From Nocardia colli (GTDB taxonomy: Bacteria > Actinomycetota > Actinomycetes > Mycobacteriales > Mycobacteriaceae), in contig NZ_VXLC01000029.1 of the NCBI RefSeq assembly GCF_008704205.1, positions 1 to 64,000 of the forward strand: a DNA stretch of 64,000 bases. The letters run 5' to 3'. The notes beneath the pieces were generated by a model. The model was not told the DNA's origin. It did not search any database and was given only the letters and a program-made list of their open reading frames with translations. Each line of letters begins with the position of its first letter. Within the stretch, counting starts at the first letter, position 1. Below, piece by piece: positions 1 to 8,056 of this stretch. The translations under genes and the position numbers were made by a program.

Positions 1-224
1 TGCGCCGACCTATTGAGACCAAGGGCACTTTGGCGCGTTCGGTCCGGGTCGCTCCGGATACGGCATAAATCGCCCGATTCGGGTTTCGTTGCGTTGAGGC
101 TTGGAGCCAGCCGGGCTACGCATTTCTACGCGCTCGGTCGCACTCAGGCGCAGGGTCTGGTGTTTGTCTCGCCCAGGCCCGGGTAGAGCGTCCGTTCGAA
201 GCGTGTCCAACCGAAGGAGGAATC

Positions 225-527
225 ATGGTACGAGTCGGTCTGCTGGTCCGGGTACAGGCAAAACCTGGCAAGGAATCGGAAGTAGCGAAGTTCTTGACAG
301 ACGCGCAAGCGATCGTCGAGCAGGAGCCTGACACTCGGGCTTGGTTTGCCGTCCGGTTCGATGCGTCCACATTCGGCATCTTCGATGTGTTCCCCGACGA
401 CGCGGGCCGGCAAGCCCATCTGGCCGGCGGTGTAGGCACCGCGCTGGGGCAGCACGCCGAGGAACTGTTCACCGTTTCGCCTGCGATCGAGAACGTCGAC
501 ATCCTCGCATCGAAGCTTCCGACATAA
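225..527 (+). CDS. Antibiotic biosynthesis monooxygenase (ABM) fold protein
   Basis: A 100-residue protein starting at an ATG preceded by a strong AAGGAGG five bases upstream. The opening strand (VRVGLLVRVQAKPGKE) and the later segment FGIFDVFPDDAGRQAHL match the small ferredoxin-like ABM/quinol-monooxygenase fold, which works as a dimer on quinones or aromatics without a cofactor. It stands alone on the plus strand and faces the LysR gene across a hairpin terminator. The fold assignment is fairly safe; the substrate is unknown, and a non-catalytic Dabb-type role is possible. Confidence 0.8.
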   Translation: MVRVGLLVRVQAKPGKESEVAKFLTDAQAIVEQEPDTRAWFAVRFDASTFGIFDVFPDDAGRQAHLAGGVGTALGQHAEELFTVSPAIENVDILASKLPT

Positions 528-556
528 GCCCGCAGGCATAGCTAGGCCGGGAGAGA

Positions 557-582
557 CGACGGCGAGGCTTCTCTCGCCGTCG
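557..582. terminator. Hairpin terminator between convergent genes
   Basis: CGACGGCGAG and CTCGCCGTCG form a perfect 10-bp stem around a six-base loop. It lies 30 bases after the ABM gene and ahead of the end of the convergent LysR gene. There is no clear U-tract, as is common in actinobacteria. Confidence 0.6.
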
Positions 583-723
583 CCCAGACGCGGTCCGAGT
601 CCGACGGGAAATTCCGAGTCCGGGATGCATCTGGTGACAAGTCTTCCCAGCAGGTCTGGCCACCGTTCCGAAATCGCCGCCCACTACCGCTGATGACACG
701 GGAGCACTGCACGGACATCGGCA

Positions 724-1620
724 TTATGGCGCGTGCGGATCCGGGTGGTGGTGGTTCGGTCGAGGGCCGGTCGGAGTGGGCACCCGGCGTGTCTCGAGCG
801 CGGCGGCCACGAACGCCGCGACCAGTGGTCGGTGGTCCTGCGCGTTCCAGGCGAGGACCAGGCGGCTGGGTGGCGCGTCGGCTACCGCGACGCACACCAG
901 GCCGGCCGGGACCGGCTCTACCAGTGAGCGCGGCAATACGCCGATCACCCTGCTCACCGCGATCATGTGGAGTAACTGGACCACGTCGACGACCTCGGGA
1001 CCGGTGCCGTCGCCTCCGGGGACGCCTTTCCAGCGTGGCAGCGTTTCACCTGCCAGATCGGACATTCGCACCGCGGCGCGTCCGGCCAGCCGATGTCCGG
1101 ACGGGACGATGAGCACCCGGTCCTCGATATACAGCGTCTCGTGGGCCAAGCCGTGCAGGTCGTCGAACGGCGCGTAGAGCAGGCCGACGTCGGCCCGGCC
1201 GGTGAGCAGGAAGTCCGTGCGATCCGCGGGACCGCTGAACATGATGTCTACCCGGCGGGCGTCGGGCTGGTGGGCGTACTCGGCCAGGATCGGCGACAGC
1301 AGGCCGGCGTCACCGCCGGGCTTGAGCACGAGTCGCAGGTGTGCCTGAGTGTCGCCGGCGCGCCGGGCGTTGCGGACGGCGGCGCCGACCGCGTTGAGCG
1401 CATGCCGTCCGTGTTCTTGCAACGCCTCGCCTGCCGCGGTGAGCTCGACGTGTCGGCTGGATCGGACGAAAAGCGGAACGCCGAGCCGGGTCTCGATCCG
1501 CCGGATCGCCTTCGACAGCGCGGGCTGGGCGATCGAGAGCCGGACGGCGGCCCGGCCGAAATGCAGCTCGTCGGCCACCGCGAGGAAGTACTCCAGCTCG
1601 CGAGTCTCCAGTTCGATCAT
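724..1620 (-). CDS. LysR-family transcriptional regulator
   Basis: A 298-residue protein. The N-terminal winged helix-turn-helix is typical (LEYFLAVADELHFGRAA, then QPALSKAIRRIE), followed by a LysR substrate-binding domain (SGHRLAGR, VIGVLPRSL). The C-terminus is Pro/His-rich and probably disordered. It is divergent from the small gene/SDR/amidohydrolase operon starting at 1691, so that operon is the obvious target; the 70-bp gap would hold both promoters. The effector cannot be read from the sequence. It resembles the LysR gene at 26507-27346. Confidence 0.9.
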   Translation of the reverse strand: MIELETRELEYFLAVADELHFGRAAVRLSIAQPALSKAIRRIETRLGVPLFVRSSRHVELTAAGEALQEHGRHALNAVGAAVRNARRAGDTQAHLRLVLKPGGDAGLLSPILAEYAHQPDARRVDIMFSGPADRTDFLLTGRADVGLLYAPFDDLHGLAHETLYIEDRVLIVPSGHRLAGRAAVRMSDLAGETLPRWKGVPGGDGTGPEVVDVVQLLHMIAVSRVIGVLPRSLVEPVPAGLVCVAVADAPPSRLVLAWNAQDHRPLVAAFVAAALETRRVPTPTGPRPNHHHPDPHAP

Positions 1621-1690
1621 GCCTACAGGTTATCGCCGGATGCCGAACAGATCTTGGACACCAATGACCGAATGCAAGAAGAATTGCTGC

Positions 1691-2008
1691 ATGATCAACC
1701 ATACGATGATCGTTTCCTTCGATCAGCCGCTGCCCGATAGCACGCTGGATCAGTACCTCGCAGATATCGAACAGGTTCTGCTCGGCAGTGGTTCGGTGCA
1801 GTCGTTCGCGGCCCGCCGCCACATCGCCGTCCCGGGTGAGGAAGCGATTCCGGCGCTGATCGCGACCGCGATCGTGCAGATCGGCGTCGCGGACACGGAC
1901 ACACTGGCGAAGGTGTTCACCGTGCCCGGTATACACGAGGTCATCCACCGCTGGCAGTCACGGCACCCGTACCGGGTCGCCTGGGCCAACCACGAGGCAC
2001 TGATATGA
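1691..2008 (+). CDS. Small protein, first gene of the LysR-linked operon
   Basis: A 105-residue reading frame beginning MINHTMIVSFDQPLPD; ATG 1706 (MIVSFDQ) is an equally plausible start. It ends HPYRVAWANHEALI and its stop overlaps the next start (ATGA at 2005-2008), so it is translationally coupled to the SDR. The alternation of short strands and helices and the small size suggest a ferredoxin-like fold of the ABM/Dabb/muconolactone-isomerase kind, but no diagnostic motif is visible and the function is not assigned. Confidence 0.6.
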   Translation: MINHTMIVSFDQPLPDSTLDQYLADIEQVLLGSGSVQSFAARRHIAVPGEEAIPALIATAIVQIGVADTDTLAKVFTVPGIHEVIHRWQSRHPYRVAWANHEALI

Positions 2009-2484
2009 GCGGCGTTTCGCGCCAGGTGGGACTGGTCACCGGCGCGGGCAGCGGGATCGGCCGCGCGGCGGCAGTGGCGTTCGCCCGCAACGGCGCCGCG
2101 GTCGCCGTGCTCGATATCGACGAGCGCGCGGCAGCCGAGACCACCGAGCTGATAGCGAAAGACGGCGGAGAAGCACTCGCCGGTGTCGTCGACATCGCCT
2201 CCAACGGCGGCCTGTACTCGATCCCGAACGCCCCCGCGTACGTGGCTGCCAAGCACGGCATCGTCGGACTCACCAAGGCCGCCGCGGTCGACTACGCGCA
2301 CAACGACATTCGGGTCAACGCGGTGTGTCCCGGCCCGACCCGCACACGACAGGCCGCCACGACACCGCTCGGCCGGTTGGGCACCCCGGAAGAGGCCGCG
2401 GCAGCCGCGGTGTGGCTCTGCTCCGATGCCGCCTCCTACATCACCGGAGTCACGCTGTCGGTCGACGGCGGGCGGCGGCCATGA
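2005..2484 (+). CDS. Short-chain dehydrogenase/reductase with internal deletion
   Basis: Only 159 residues, against about 250 for the family. The N-terminal Rossmann motif is intact (TGAGSGIG), as are the catalytic serine, YVAAK and NAVCPGPTRT. The middle, which should carry the NNAG motif and several strands, is missing: DGGEALAGVVD runs directly into the IASNGG serine segment. The segment after PGPTRT is also shorter than usual. The frame is kept and both ends overlap neighbours by ATGA. It is probably a damaged or non-catalytic SDR held in the operon; sequencing error is less likely because the deletion is in frame. Confidence 0.75.
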   Translation: MSGVSRQVGLVTGAGSGIGRAAAVAFARNGAAVAVLDIDERAAAETTELIAKDGGEALAGVVDIASNGGLYSIPNAPAYVAAKHGIVGLTKAAAVDYAHNDIRVNAVCPGPTRTRQAATTPLGRLGTPEEAAAAAVWLCSDAASYITGVTLSVDGGRRP

Positions 2485-3551
2485 GCACGTCGGGCCGCGG
2501 GAGAGTCGTTGCCGTCGAGGAGCATACGGCCACCGAGGAGTTCCTGACCGTCGCGCACGGCCTGGACGTCGTGCCGGGCGACGAGGCCGAGATGACTCTG
2601 ATGCGTACGGTAGAGGGCTCACCCGAGGTCCGCGCTCGGCTCGTCGATCTCGATACGCGGCTGCGGGAGATGGACGAGCTCGGTCAGGACATGGCGGTGC
2701 TCAGCCTGAATCCGCCCGGGGTCCAACCCTATCCAGCGGCCGCCGCGGTGCCCCTCGCTCGAGAGTTCAACGACGCGCTGGCCGCGATCGTGCGCCGGCA
2801 TCCGGACCGCTTCGGCGGGCTGGCCACGGTGGCGCCGCAGGATCCGGTCGCCGCGGCCGCCGAGGTCGAGCGGGCCGTGGGTCCGCTCGGACTGCACGGC
2901 GTCATGATCAACTCGCACACCGGCGGCCGTTACCTGGACGAGCCGCAGTTCGCACCGCTGCTGGAAGCGGCCGAGGCGAACCGAGCGCCGATCTACCTGC
3001 ACCCGCGGGCACCGAGCATGCTCGCCGCCTACCGCGACTACGGCCTGCCCGGAGCGATCTGGGGATACCAGGCCGAGGCCGGCCTGCACGCCATGCGGCT
3101 CATCCTCAGCGGCACCCTGGACCGCTACCCAGGGCTGACCATCGTGCTCGGCCACCTCGGCGAAGGCATCCCGTACTGGCTGCGCCGGATCGACAACCGG
3201 CACGCGTTCGCGACACGGACAGCCGGAGCCGCTACGCCGATGCGGCCCCTGTCGATCGCACCGAGCGAGTACTTCCGCCGCAACTTCGTGGTCACCACCA
3301 GCGGCATCGACGATCCGGACGTGCTCGAACTGGCCCTGCGCACGGTCGGCGCGGACAACATCATGTTCGCGATAGATGCGCCCTACGAAGACCCGGCAGC
3401 CGCCCTGGCCTTCCTGCGGGACGCACCGCTGAGCGAAGGGCAGCGGACGGCGATCGGCCACCGTACGGCCGAGCGAGTATTCGGCATCGCTCCAGCCGGG
3501 CCCACCATCCCGGCGCCGAGTATCCGAAAATCGGCATCTCCGGAGGCTTAG
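2481..3551 (+). CDS. Metal-dependent amidohydrolase (ACMSD / gamma-resorcylate decarboxylase type)
   Basis: A 356-residue TIM-barrel hydrolase starting at the ATG that overlaps the SDR stop. Signatures are AVEEHTATEEF at the N-terminus, PIYLHPRAPS with a metal histidine, VLGHLGEGIPYWLRRID, and MFAIDAPYED near the end, where this family carries its catalytic aspartate. Relatives decarboxylate or hydrolyse aromatic acids, so a role in aromatic catabolism with the upstream genes under the LysR regulator is likely. EEH replaces the more usual DxHxH start, which is seen in resorcylate-decarboxylase-like members. Confidence 0.85.
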   Translation: MSTSGRGRVVAVEEHTATEEFLTVAHGLDVVPGDEAEMTLMRTVEGSPEVRARLVDLDTRLREMDELGQDMAVLSLNPPGVQPYPAAAAVPLAREFNDALAAIVRRHPDRFGGLATVAPQDPVAAAAEVERAVGPLGLHGVMINSHTGGRYLDEPQFAPLLEAAEANRAPIYLHPRAPSMLAAYRDYGLPGAIWGYQAEAGLHAMRLILSGTLDRYPGLTIVLGHLGEGIPYWLRRIDNRHAFATRTAGAATPMRPLSIAPSEYFRRNFVVTTSGIDDPDVLELALRTVGADNIMFAIDAPYEDPAAALAFLRDAPLSEGQRTAIGHRTAERVFGIAPAGPTIPAPSIRKSASPEA

Positions 3552-4006
3552 AGAGCGGTCCGAGGTGGCTCTGGACTGTCGAGACGGAGCGGTCGAACGC
3601 CAGAGAAGTACGTCCCGTCCGTCCACCCCTGCCAGCGTTAACACTGACTCAGCAAACCCTCGGCTCGGCCGTTCGTGCGGGTGGGCCTTTCCGCCTTCGC
3701 TGCCGCTACCTTCGCTGCCGCGATAGTGCCGCGCCTGCCCACGTTATGAAGAGACCTACCCTCGGCCCTGTCTCTATCGGCGGTCCGTCGACGCCACCAG
3801 GTCCCGGCGACACCACCCTCCGGATCATGGGCGCAGTCCCGGGCGTGCGCGGAAGCGCTCCGTCCTCTTCGCCGACGCCACCGGCACCAACTACAAGAAG
3901 GGCGCTTCTTCCCCGAGTTTGAAGTGCGAGCTGCATGAGATCCGCAAAACGTCTCTGAGACGAGCGTGAAATGGATATGAGATGGACGATTCATACCGTC
4001 GCTCGC
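3552..4006. other. Intergenic stretch without a supported gene
   Basis: About 455 bases between the amidohydrolase and the secreted-protein pair. Open frames exist on both strands but have no ribosome-binding site or recognisable protein features. It presumably holds the promoter for the gene at 4007. No repeat or clear hairpin was recognised. Confidence 0.5.
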
Positions 4007-4477
4007 ATGAAGAATTCGATTATCGGCCGCCTGTTGGTGTCGGCCGCTACTGTCGCAACCCTCGCCGGAGCTGCGGGCACCGCCCACGCGGATGACCTCT
4101 GGTTCTACGTCGGGGACTATCCAGGAGGGGGCTCGCCTGCAGACATTATGTGCCAACTGACAAGCGTTGCAGCGCAGTGCTTTCCCAACGAACCCACCTA
4201 CACGATACCGGGCGAGAAGCCCAGGACGTGCGTCGCGTTCCCGACTCTGACGCTCGCACGATCGGGCCCCGCAGTCTCCGGCTGGACGTGCCAGGCGAGG
4301 GTTGGCTCGGCCAACGCTGTGAAATGGGAGCTGGGACACTCGGAACAGGTCGGCCTGTTCCGTTGCTCTGCCTCCGGCACCGCCGCAGCTCCCGGCGTAG
4401 TCTGCCTGCGATACGACAGCAGTGGCAACGGTTTCGAGGTCTCTCGCACCGCGTATCAGCTCCGCGACGGTGCCTGA
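4007..4477 (+). CDS. Secreted six-cysteine protein, copy 1
   Basis: A 156-residue precursor. MKNSIIGRLLVSAATVATL followed by AGAAGTAHA gives a clear Sec signal peptide with cleavage after AHA. The mature part has six cysteines (MCQL, QCFP, RTCV, WTCQ, FRCS, VCLR), consistent with three disulfides, and ends AYQLRDGA. An upstream ATG at 3971 would bury the signal peptide, so 4007 is preferred. It is followed after three bases by a paralogue. No enzyme motif is seen; function unknown. Confidence 0.8.
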   Translation: MKNSIIGRLLVSAATVATLAGAAGTAHADDLWFYVGDYPGGGSPADIMCQLTSVAAQCFPNEPTYTIPGEKPRTCVAFPTLTLARSGPAVSGWTCQARVGSANAVKWELGHSEQVGLFRCSASGTAAAPGVVCLRYDSSGNGFEVSRTAYQLRDGA

Positions 4478-4480
4478 GCG

Positions 4481-4969
4481 ATGCGGCAGCACAGGAGCAA
4501 TTCGATCATCGGCCGCTTCGTTGTGTCGGCCGCCGCTGTCGTCGCAACCCTTACCGGAGCCGCGGGCACCGCACACGCGGAAGACCTTTGGATTTACATC
4601 GGTAACTACGACAGTGGAAGCGGGACGGCAGATGTTGTATGCCGCATGGCAGCCACCGCGGTGCAGTGCTTTCCCGTCGAGCCCACCTATACGCTGCCCG
4701 GCAGACAGCCGTCGACATGCTCGGGGTACCGGCCCGCGCTGACGCTCGCGGGATTGGGGCCCGCAACCGCGAGGTGGACGTGTGCGGGAAATATCGGCTC
4801 CCCCAATGCAGTCCGCTGGGAGCCGGGGCATTCGGAGCAGTTCGGGCGTCTTCGTTGCGCGGTCTTCGGCCCGGCCGAGGCACCCGGGGTGTCTTGCACG
4901 CGATACGACGGTAGTGGTATTGGATTCGATGTCAGCCGCACCTCGTACCAACTCCGAGATGGTGGTTGA
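4481..4969 (+). CDS. Secreted six-cysteine protein, copy 2
   Basis: A 162-residue paralogue of the preceding gene with the same plan: signal peptide (SNSIIGRFVVSAAAVVATL ... AHA), DLWIYIGNY opening, six cysteines in the same places (VCRM, QCFP, STCS, WTCA, LRCA, SCTR) and SYQLRDGG at the end. The pair probably arose by tandem duplication and is co-transcribed, since the gap is three bases. The conserved cysteines and GHSEQ(V/F)G motif argue for selection on structure. Exported and probably extracellular; role unknown. Confidence 0.8.
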   Translation: MRQHRSNSIIGRFVVSAAAVVATLTGAAGTAHAEDLWIYIGNYDSGSGTADVVCRMAATAVQCFPVEPTYTLPGRQPSTCSGYRPALTLAGLGPATARWTCAGNIGSPNAVRWEPGHSEQFGRLRCAVFGPAEAPGVSCTRYDGSGIGFDVSRTSYQLRDGG

Positions 4970-5255
4970 CCTCCCATACGACATCTGATCATCGCCGACT
5001 CGTGCCTGCGGGCGCGGCGCTCACCACCATCGGCGGAGCGGCAGGCGCCAACCCTGTTCCGCTCGACCCACCCTGACTATCCGCCCCGGCCTGCGCCGAC
5101 TGCTCTAGCAGCCCTCCGCGTACTCGCTCATCGGCAGATCCGGACGTTGCAGGCGCGTTGAGGGCAGGCCACCGTGCGCCCGGAAGGCGCGCTCTGCGGT
5201 ATGTATGGCATGCGAATACGAGATGCACTGCTGGACAAGTGATCAGGAGGAATTG

Positions 5256-5432
5256 ATGCAGCTCGCTTCTCGGTCGATGCCTGCATGGGTTCCTCGTGAT
5301 CGTCCGTCCAGTAGCGGTCGGTGCTGTGGGCGCGACTGCCCGCGGGACGGGCGAAGACCTGCCTGCGGCGTTCGCGCATCGGCGTGCGGGTGCGTCGGAA
5401 ATCCTTGCCGGTCAACCAATTCGGGCGGCTGA
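5256..5432 (+). CDS. Possible small cysteine-rich ORF
   Basis: A 58-codon frame (MQLASRSMPAW...) with a good AGGAGG five bases before the ATG. It carries six cysteines in its second half (RCCGRDC, ACGC, PCR) but is rich in Arg, Gly and Pro, as random high-GC frames are. It overlaps the 3' flank of the small repeat ORF on the other strand, so coding is doubtful. Confidence 0.25.
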   Translation: MQLASRSMPAWVPRDRPSSSGRCCGRDCPRDGRRPACGVRASACGCVGNPCRSTNSGG

Positions 5433-5591
5433 TCAATGCCTGCGGAGGGACAAGAGTGGACGGGCTGGCTCGATCTACTCGACGGGAGGGGGTTGGATGA
5501 ACACCACAGAGTCTGGTACAGCACCCACCCGTGGCGGTGTCCGCTGCTCGGACTGCTGAGCATCGGTCTCCGGTTCTGGATCAGTACTCAT
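5403..5591 (-). repeat. Dispersed repeat, copy A (small ORF plus 72-bp 3' flank)
   Basis: This 189-bp segment aligns with 26138-26362. The 72 bases downstream of the small ORF align without gaps (58 of 72 identical by hand count). The coding part differs by one 36-base in-frame indel and mostly synonymous changes. Copy A lies among small hypothetical genes. Confidence 0.8.
5475..5591 (-). CDS. Small conserved ORF, copy A (C-terminus QPPPVE)
   Basis: A 38-codon frame starting MSTDPEPETDAQQ and ending VVFIQPPPVE. It is supported by the second copy at 26210-26362, which keeps the same start, stop and last 24 residues. In the shared 3' part all five base differences are synonymous in this frame. 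In the downstream 72 bases the changes do not respect the opposite frame, so this strand is the better coding choice. No Shine-Dalgarno is visible; translation may be leaderless or from a longer transcript. No cysteine, no signal peptide, acidic N-terminus. Function unknown; a peptide precursor or small protein-binding peptide are possibilities. Confidence 0.6.
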   Translation of the reverse strand: MSTDPEPETDAQQSEQRTPPRVGAVPDSVVFIQPPPVE

Positions 5592-5643
5592 CGGGCCGCG
5601 GCATTGCAGTGCGTTCGAAGAGGGAGGGGTGTGGGGAGCACCT

Positions 5644-5928
5644 GTGGCGGACGAAGGCGAGTGGGGTGAAGACGAGTATGTCGAGCTGCTGGAACGGGAG
5701 CATCGGCGCTACGCATGGGTGATGGAGCGGTATGGCGGGCGAAAATCGAAGGAGGCGGAAGCCGGGGCTTCGACGTTCTACTACTACGAGGATCCTGGTG
5801 AAGAGTCTCGCCTACTGGTCTTTCGCGATGAGGCTTGGCACTGGGCGATGCGGCACTTGCACGACCTCTACTGGATCTCGCACTCCGAATTGACCCGCCC
5901 ATCGATCGAGTATCGAGCCATCGACTGA
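5644..5928 (+). CDS. Small acidic hypothetical protein
   Basis: A 94-residue protein (MADEGEWGEDEYVELLE...) from a GTG with GGGGAG upstream; GTG 5629, also after an AGGGAGG, would add five residues. It is rich in Glu, Tyr and Trp (HWAMRHLHDLYWISHSEL) and has no signal or membrane segment. The composition is protein-like and unlike a shadow frame. It is divergent from the small repeat ORF. No family recognised. Confidence 0.55.
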   Translation: MADEGEWGEDEYVELLEREHRRYAWVMERYGGRKSKEAEAGASTFYYYEDPGEESRLLVFRDEAWHWAMRHLHDLYWISHSELTRPSIEYRAID

Positions 5929-6317
5929 CACCCTTTCGGAAGACGAGACACATCGCCGGCTGGCTCGGCCGCGCTGCTAATTCCGAAACCAGCTCGCGCG
6001 GAAGAAGACTCGTCGCTACGGCGGACGTCAGGTTTGCCCATAGTGAGGCGATTGAGGAGTTTGCCATGTCGATGCGGTTCGAACTCCATCCCGAGTCCGG
6101 TAGCGACCTTGCAGGTCTGAACCGGGCAGATGGGTTGTCTCTCGGTTTCCAGCGAGTCGGCGGTTATCAGGCGCCGCAGTATCGTGCGTTGCCGACACTG
6201 AGATGATCTCTGCCCGTTGACCTTCCACAGGCCCGCGCGGACCGCTTCAGACCGCGCGGGTATACGGCAACGTAGTGCGTTCGCCTATCTGCGGAAGAGC
6301 AGGGCTCGCTCCCTGGA
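5929..6317. other. Intergenic stretch with one weak small ORF
   Basis: About 390 bases. A 46-codon plus-strand frame at 6066-6206 (MSMRFELHPESGSD) has GAGG upstream but no other support. A hairpin at 6232-6260 lies just past the end of the minus-strand hydrolase gene. Nothing else is recognised. Confidence 0.4.
6232..6260 (-). terminator. Hairpin downstream of the ADP-ribosylglycohydrolase
   Basis: CCCGCGCGG and CCGCGCGGG form a perfect 9-bp GC stem with an 11-base loop, about 60 bases past the stop of the minus-strand gene. A likely U-less terminator. Confidence 0.5.
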
Positions 6318-7205
6318 TCATCGTGTGAGCGTGATCGCCCATTCTGGTAGCGCTTCGCAACGGTCGAGCCAGTTACGCGGTATGCCGTCGGGAGTCGCGC
6401 GGGCACCGAGGACCCCGCCGATGATCGCACAGGTCGTATCGATATCACCGCCGGCCGCAACGGCTGTCCAGCACGCGGAGGCGAAATCATGCCCGTGGTG
6501 GGCGACCACCCAGAGGCTGAAGGGCACGGTATCGAGCGCGGAGGTGGCGTGGCCGACGCCCAATTCCGCAGCGGCAGTGCCGGAATCGTGGATGGACTTC
6601 GCATGTCTGAGCTTGTCTCGGACCGGCCCGTCCGACATCTGAGCAGCGACCATATCGAGGAATTCGGCTCCATGGAGCTGCGGTTTCGCCGCGGATAGGG
6701 CGGCAGCAATCGCAACAGCGACTGCCCCCGCCACGGCATCCGGGTGAGCATGAGTGACCTCCGCTGAAGCCGTGGCCTCGATGACAACCCGATCGATGTC
6801 GTCGGCAAACCACGCGCCCAGCGGCGCTACGCGCATCGCGGCACCATTTCCCCAGGACCCCCGACCCTCACGGGCTTGTTGGGCGAGTTCGCGCCAGTGA
6901 AGGCCCTTTTGGCGGATCAGGCGCAAAATCCGGCTCGTTCCGGGGCCGTATCGGCGATAGATGTCGTAGTGCGCGGCGAACGATTGGGTCAGCGCGTCCT
7001 GACCGATTCGGCCGTGTTCATTCAGGACCGCGAAGATCGAACACGCCATCTGAGTGTCGTCGGTCCACAACCACGGACCGGGCAGCACTCTCCGCTCCCG
7101 AAGCGCGCCGTGATTGATCGGATCGTCGAAACACGACCCGAACGCGTCCCCCACCGCCAGGCCCCGCAGCGACATCAGCGCCAGTGATCGGCCATCAAAG
7201 CTCAT
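6318..7205 (-). CDS. ADP-ribosylglycohydrolase family protein (DraG-like)
   Basis: A 295-residue protein that would remove ADP-ribose from modified proteins or hydrolyse related N-glycosidic bonds using a binuclear metal centre. Motifs are in family order: GLAVGDAFGS near the N-terminus, LWTDDTQMA (metal-binding TDDT), NGAAMRVAPLGAW, and GGDIDTTCAIIGGVLGA near the C-terminus, supplying the second set of Asp/Thr ligands. ATG 7205 places the GDAFG motif at the usual distance; an upstream extension is Cys/Arg-rich and unlikely. No ADP-ribosyltransferase partner is visible nearby. Confidence 0.9.
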   Translation of the reverse strand: MSFDGRSLALMSLRGLAVGDAFGSCFDDPINHGALRERRVLPGPWLWTDDTQMACSIFAVLNEHGRIGQDALTQSFAAHYDIYRRYGPGTSRILRLIRQKGLHWRELAQQAREGRGSWGNGAAMRVAPLGAWFADDIDRVVIEATASAEVTHAHPDAVAGAVAVAIAAALSAAKPQLHGAEFLDMVAAQMSDGPVRDKLRHAKSIHDSGTAAAELGVGHATSALDTVPFSLWVVAHHGHDFASACWTAVAAGGDIDTTCAIIGGVLGARATPDGIPRNWLDRCEALPEWAITLTR

Positions 7206-7358
7206 CCGACCAGTCTGGCAGGAACCAAAATCCTCACCGCAGAATCGATCTCGGGTAAACGCAACACATCGGCATTGCTGGGAGTTTCGGGTGACTTTGT
7301 CATCTGTAGCGTCAACCTTTCTGGCCATCCAGATCAGGCCAAAAGATTCAGGTCGGAT

Positions 7359-7976
7359 TCAGTCCTGCTGATCTCGTTCGGGGGGCCGGACCAGCGGCAG
7401 GAAAATGCTGTCGACGATGTCCTCGATATCCGCGTCGCTCATCGGCTGCATCGTCATGAAGAGGTGGTGACGCAGGAGGTCGACGGGGAGCGCGCGCAGT
7501 CGCGGGGTGACTCTGGCTGGGTCGAGCTCGCCGCGTTCGGCGGCTGCCGCCAGGATCTCGTCGAGTACGGTCGACGGCTGCCCGCTCAGTGAGATCTCGC
7601 GCAGGTCGGCGAGGGTTGTGCCGGTTTCCTGGTAGTAGCCGCCGAGCTGCACGCCCATGACGGTGGCGAGATCGCGGCGGGAGTCGTTGAGGGTGCGCAG
7701 CAGGGAGATGAGGTCACCGCGGAGGGTTCCGGTGCGCGGTGTCGTGACCGGTCGTATCCGGCTGGCGTGCGTCATGGTGGCGTGCAGTAGCTCGTGCCGG
7801 CCCGCCCAGCGCCGGGCCAGGACCGGGCGGCTGGTGCCGGCGCGGGCGGCGACGGCTTCGAGGGTGAACCCGGCGTAGCCGTGCTCGAGCAGTACGGCCC
7901 AGGCAGCGTCGAGCAGCGCTTCCTCGAGTGCCGCGCCGCGGCGGCGTTGAACCGATTGAGCCTCATTAGGATGCAC
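7359..7976 (-). CDS. TetR-family repressor
   Basis: A 205-residue protein from a GTG start. The N-terminal helix-turn-helix is typical (LEEALLDAAWAVLLEHGY, FTLEAVAARAGTSRPVLARRW). The C-terminal ligand domain is variable (LLRHHLFMTMQPMSDADIEDIVDSIFLPLV). It is divergent from the flavin monooxygenase, with two related palindromes in the 80-bp gap, one overlapping its own start. It very probably represses itself and the monooxygenase, with induction by the monooxygenase substrate. Confidence 0.9.
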   Translation of the reverse strand: MHPNEAQSVQRRRGAALEEALLDAAWAVLLEHGYAGFTLEAVAARAGTSRPVLARRWAGRHELLHATMTHASRIRPVTTPRTGTLRGDLISLLRTLNDSRRDLATVMGVQLGGYYQETGTTLADLREISLSGQPSTVLDEILAAAAERGELDPARVTPRLRALPVDLLRHHLFMTMQPMSDADIEDIVDSIFLPLVRPPERDQQD

Positions 7977-7985
7977 TTGTGCATC
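7970..7985. promoter_or_regulatory. Operator-like palindrome 1 (TetR/monooxygenase)
   Basis: GATGCACTTGTGCATC: a perfect 7-bp inverted repeat with a 2-bp spacer, overlapping the GTG start of the TetR gene. The same 16-bp pattern recurs at 8017-8032. Probable autoregulatory site. Confidence 0.6.
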
Positions 7986-8015
7986 TTATCAGATCGCCGT
8001 ACGCTCGGATTCATA

Positions 8016-8033
8016 AGATGCAGTAGCGCATCT
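8016..8033. promoter_or_regulatory. Operator-like palindrome 2 and promoter region
   Basis: AGATGCAGTAGCGCATCT: 6-bp arms with a 6-bp spacer, matching palindrome 1 at most positions. It lies about 25 bp before the monooxygenase start. TAAGAT at 8014-8019 could be the -10 box, which a bound repressor would occlude. Confidence 0.6.
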
Positions 8034-8056
8034 AAAGACTGTTCGTGGAGGAAGTC

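Noticed and set aside
1..224. Possible gene end at the start of the window
   Set aside because: No frame gives a recognisable C-terminus; the minus-strand frame over 10-210 is Pro/Arg-rich.
2183..3922. 579-codon plus-strand frame overlapping the SDR and amidohydrolase
   Set aside because: Composition is Arg/Pro/Gly-rich without domains, and it shadows the real amidohydrolase frame.
3638..4984. 448-codon minus-strand frame opposite the secreted pair
   Set aside because: The plus strand has signal peptides, paired cysteines and duplication; the minus frame is Arg/Gly-rich and featureless.
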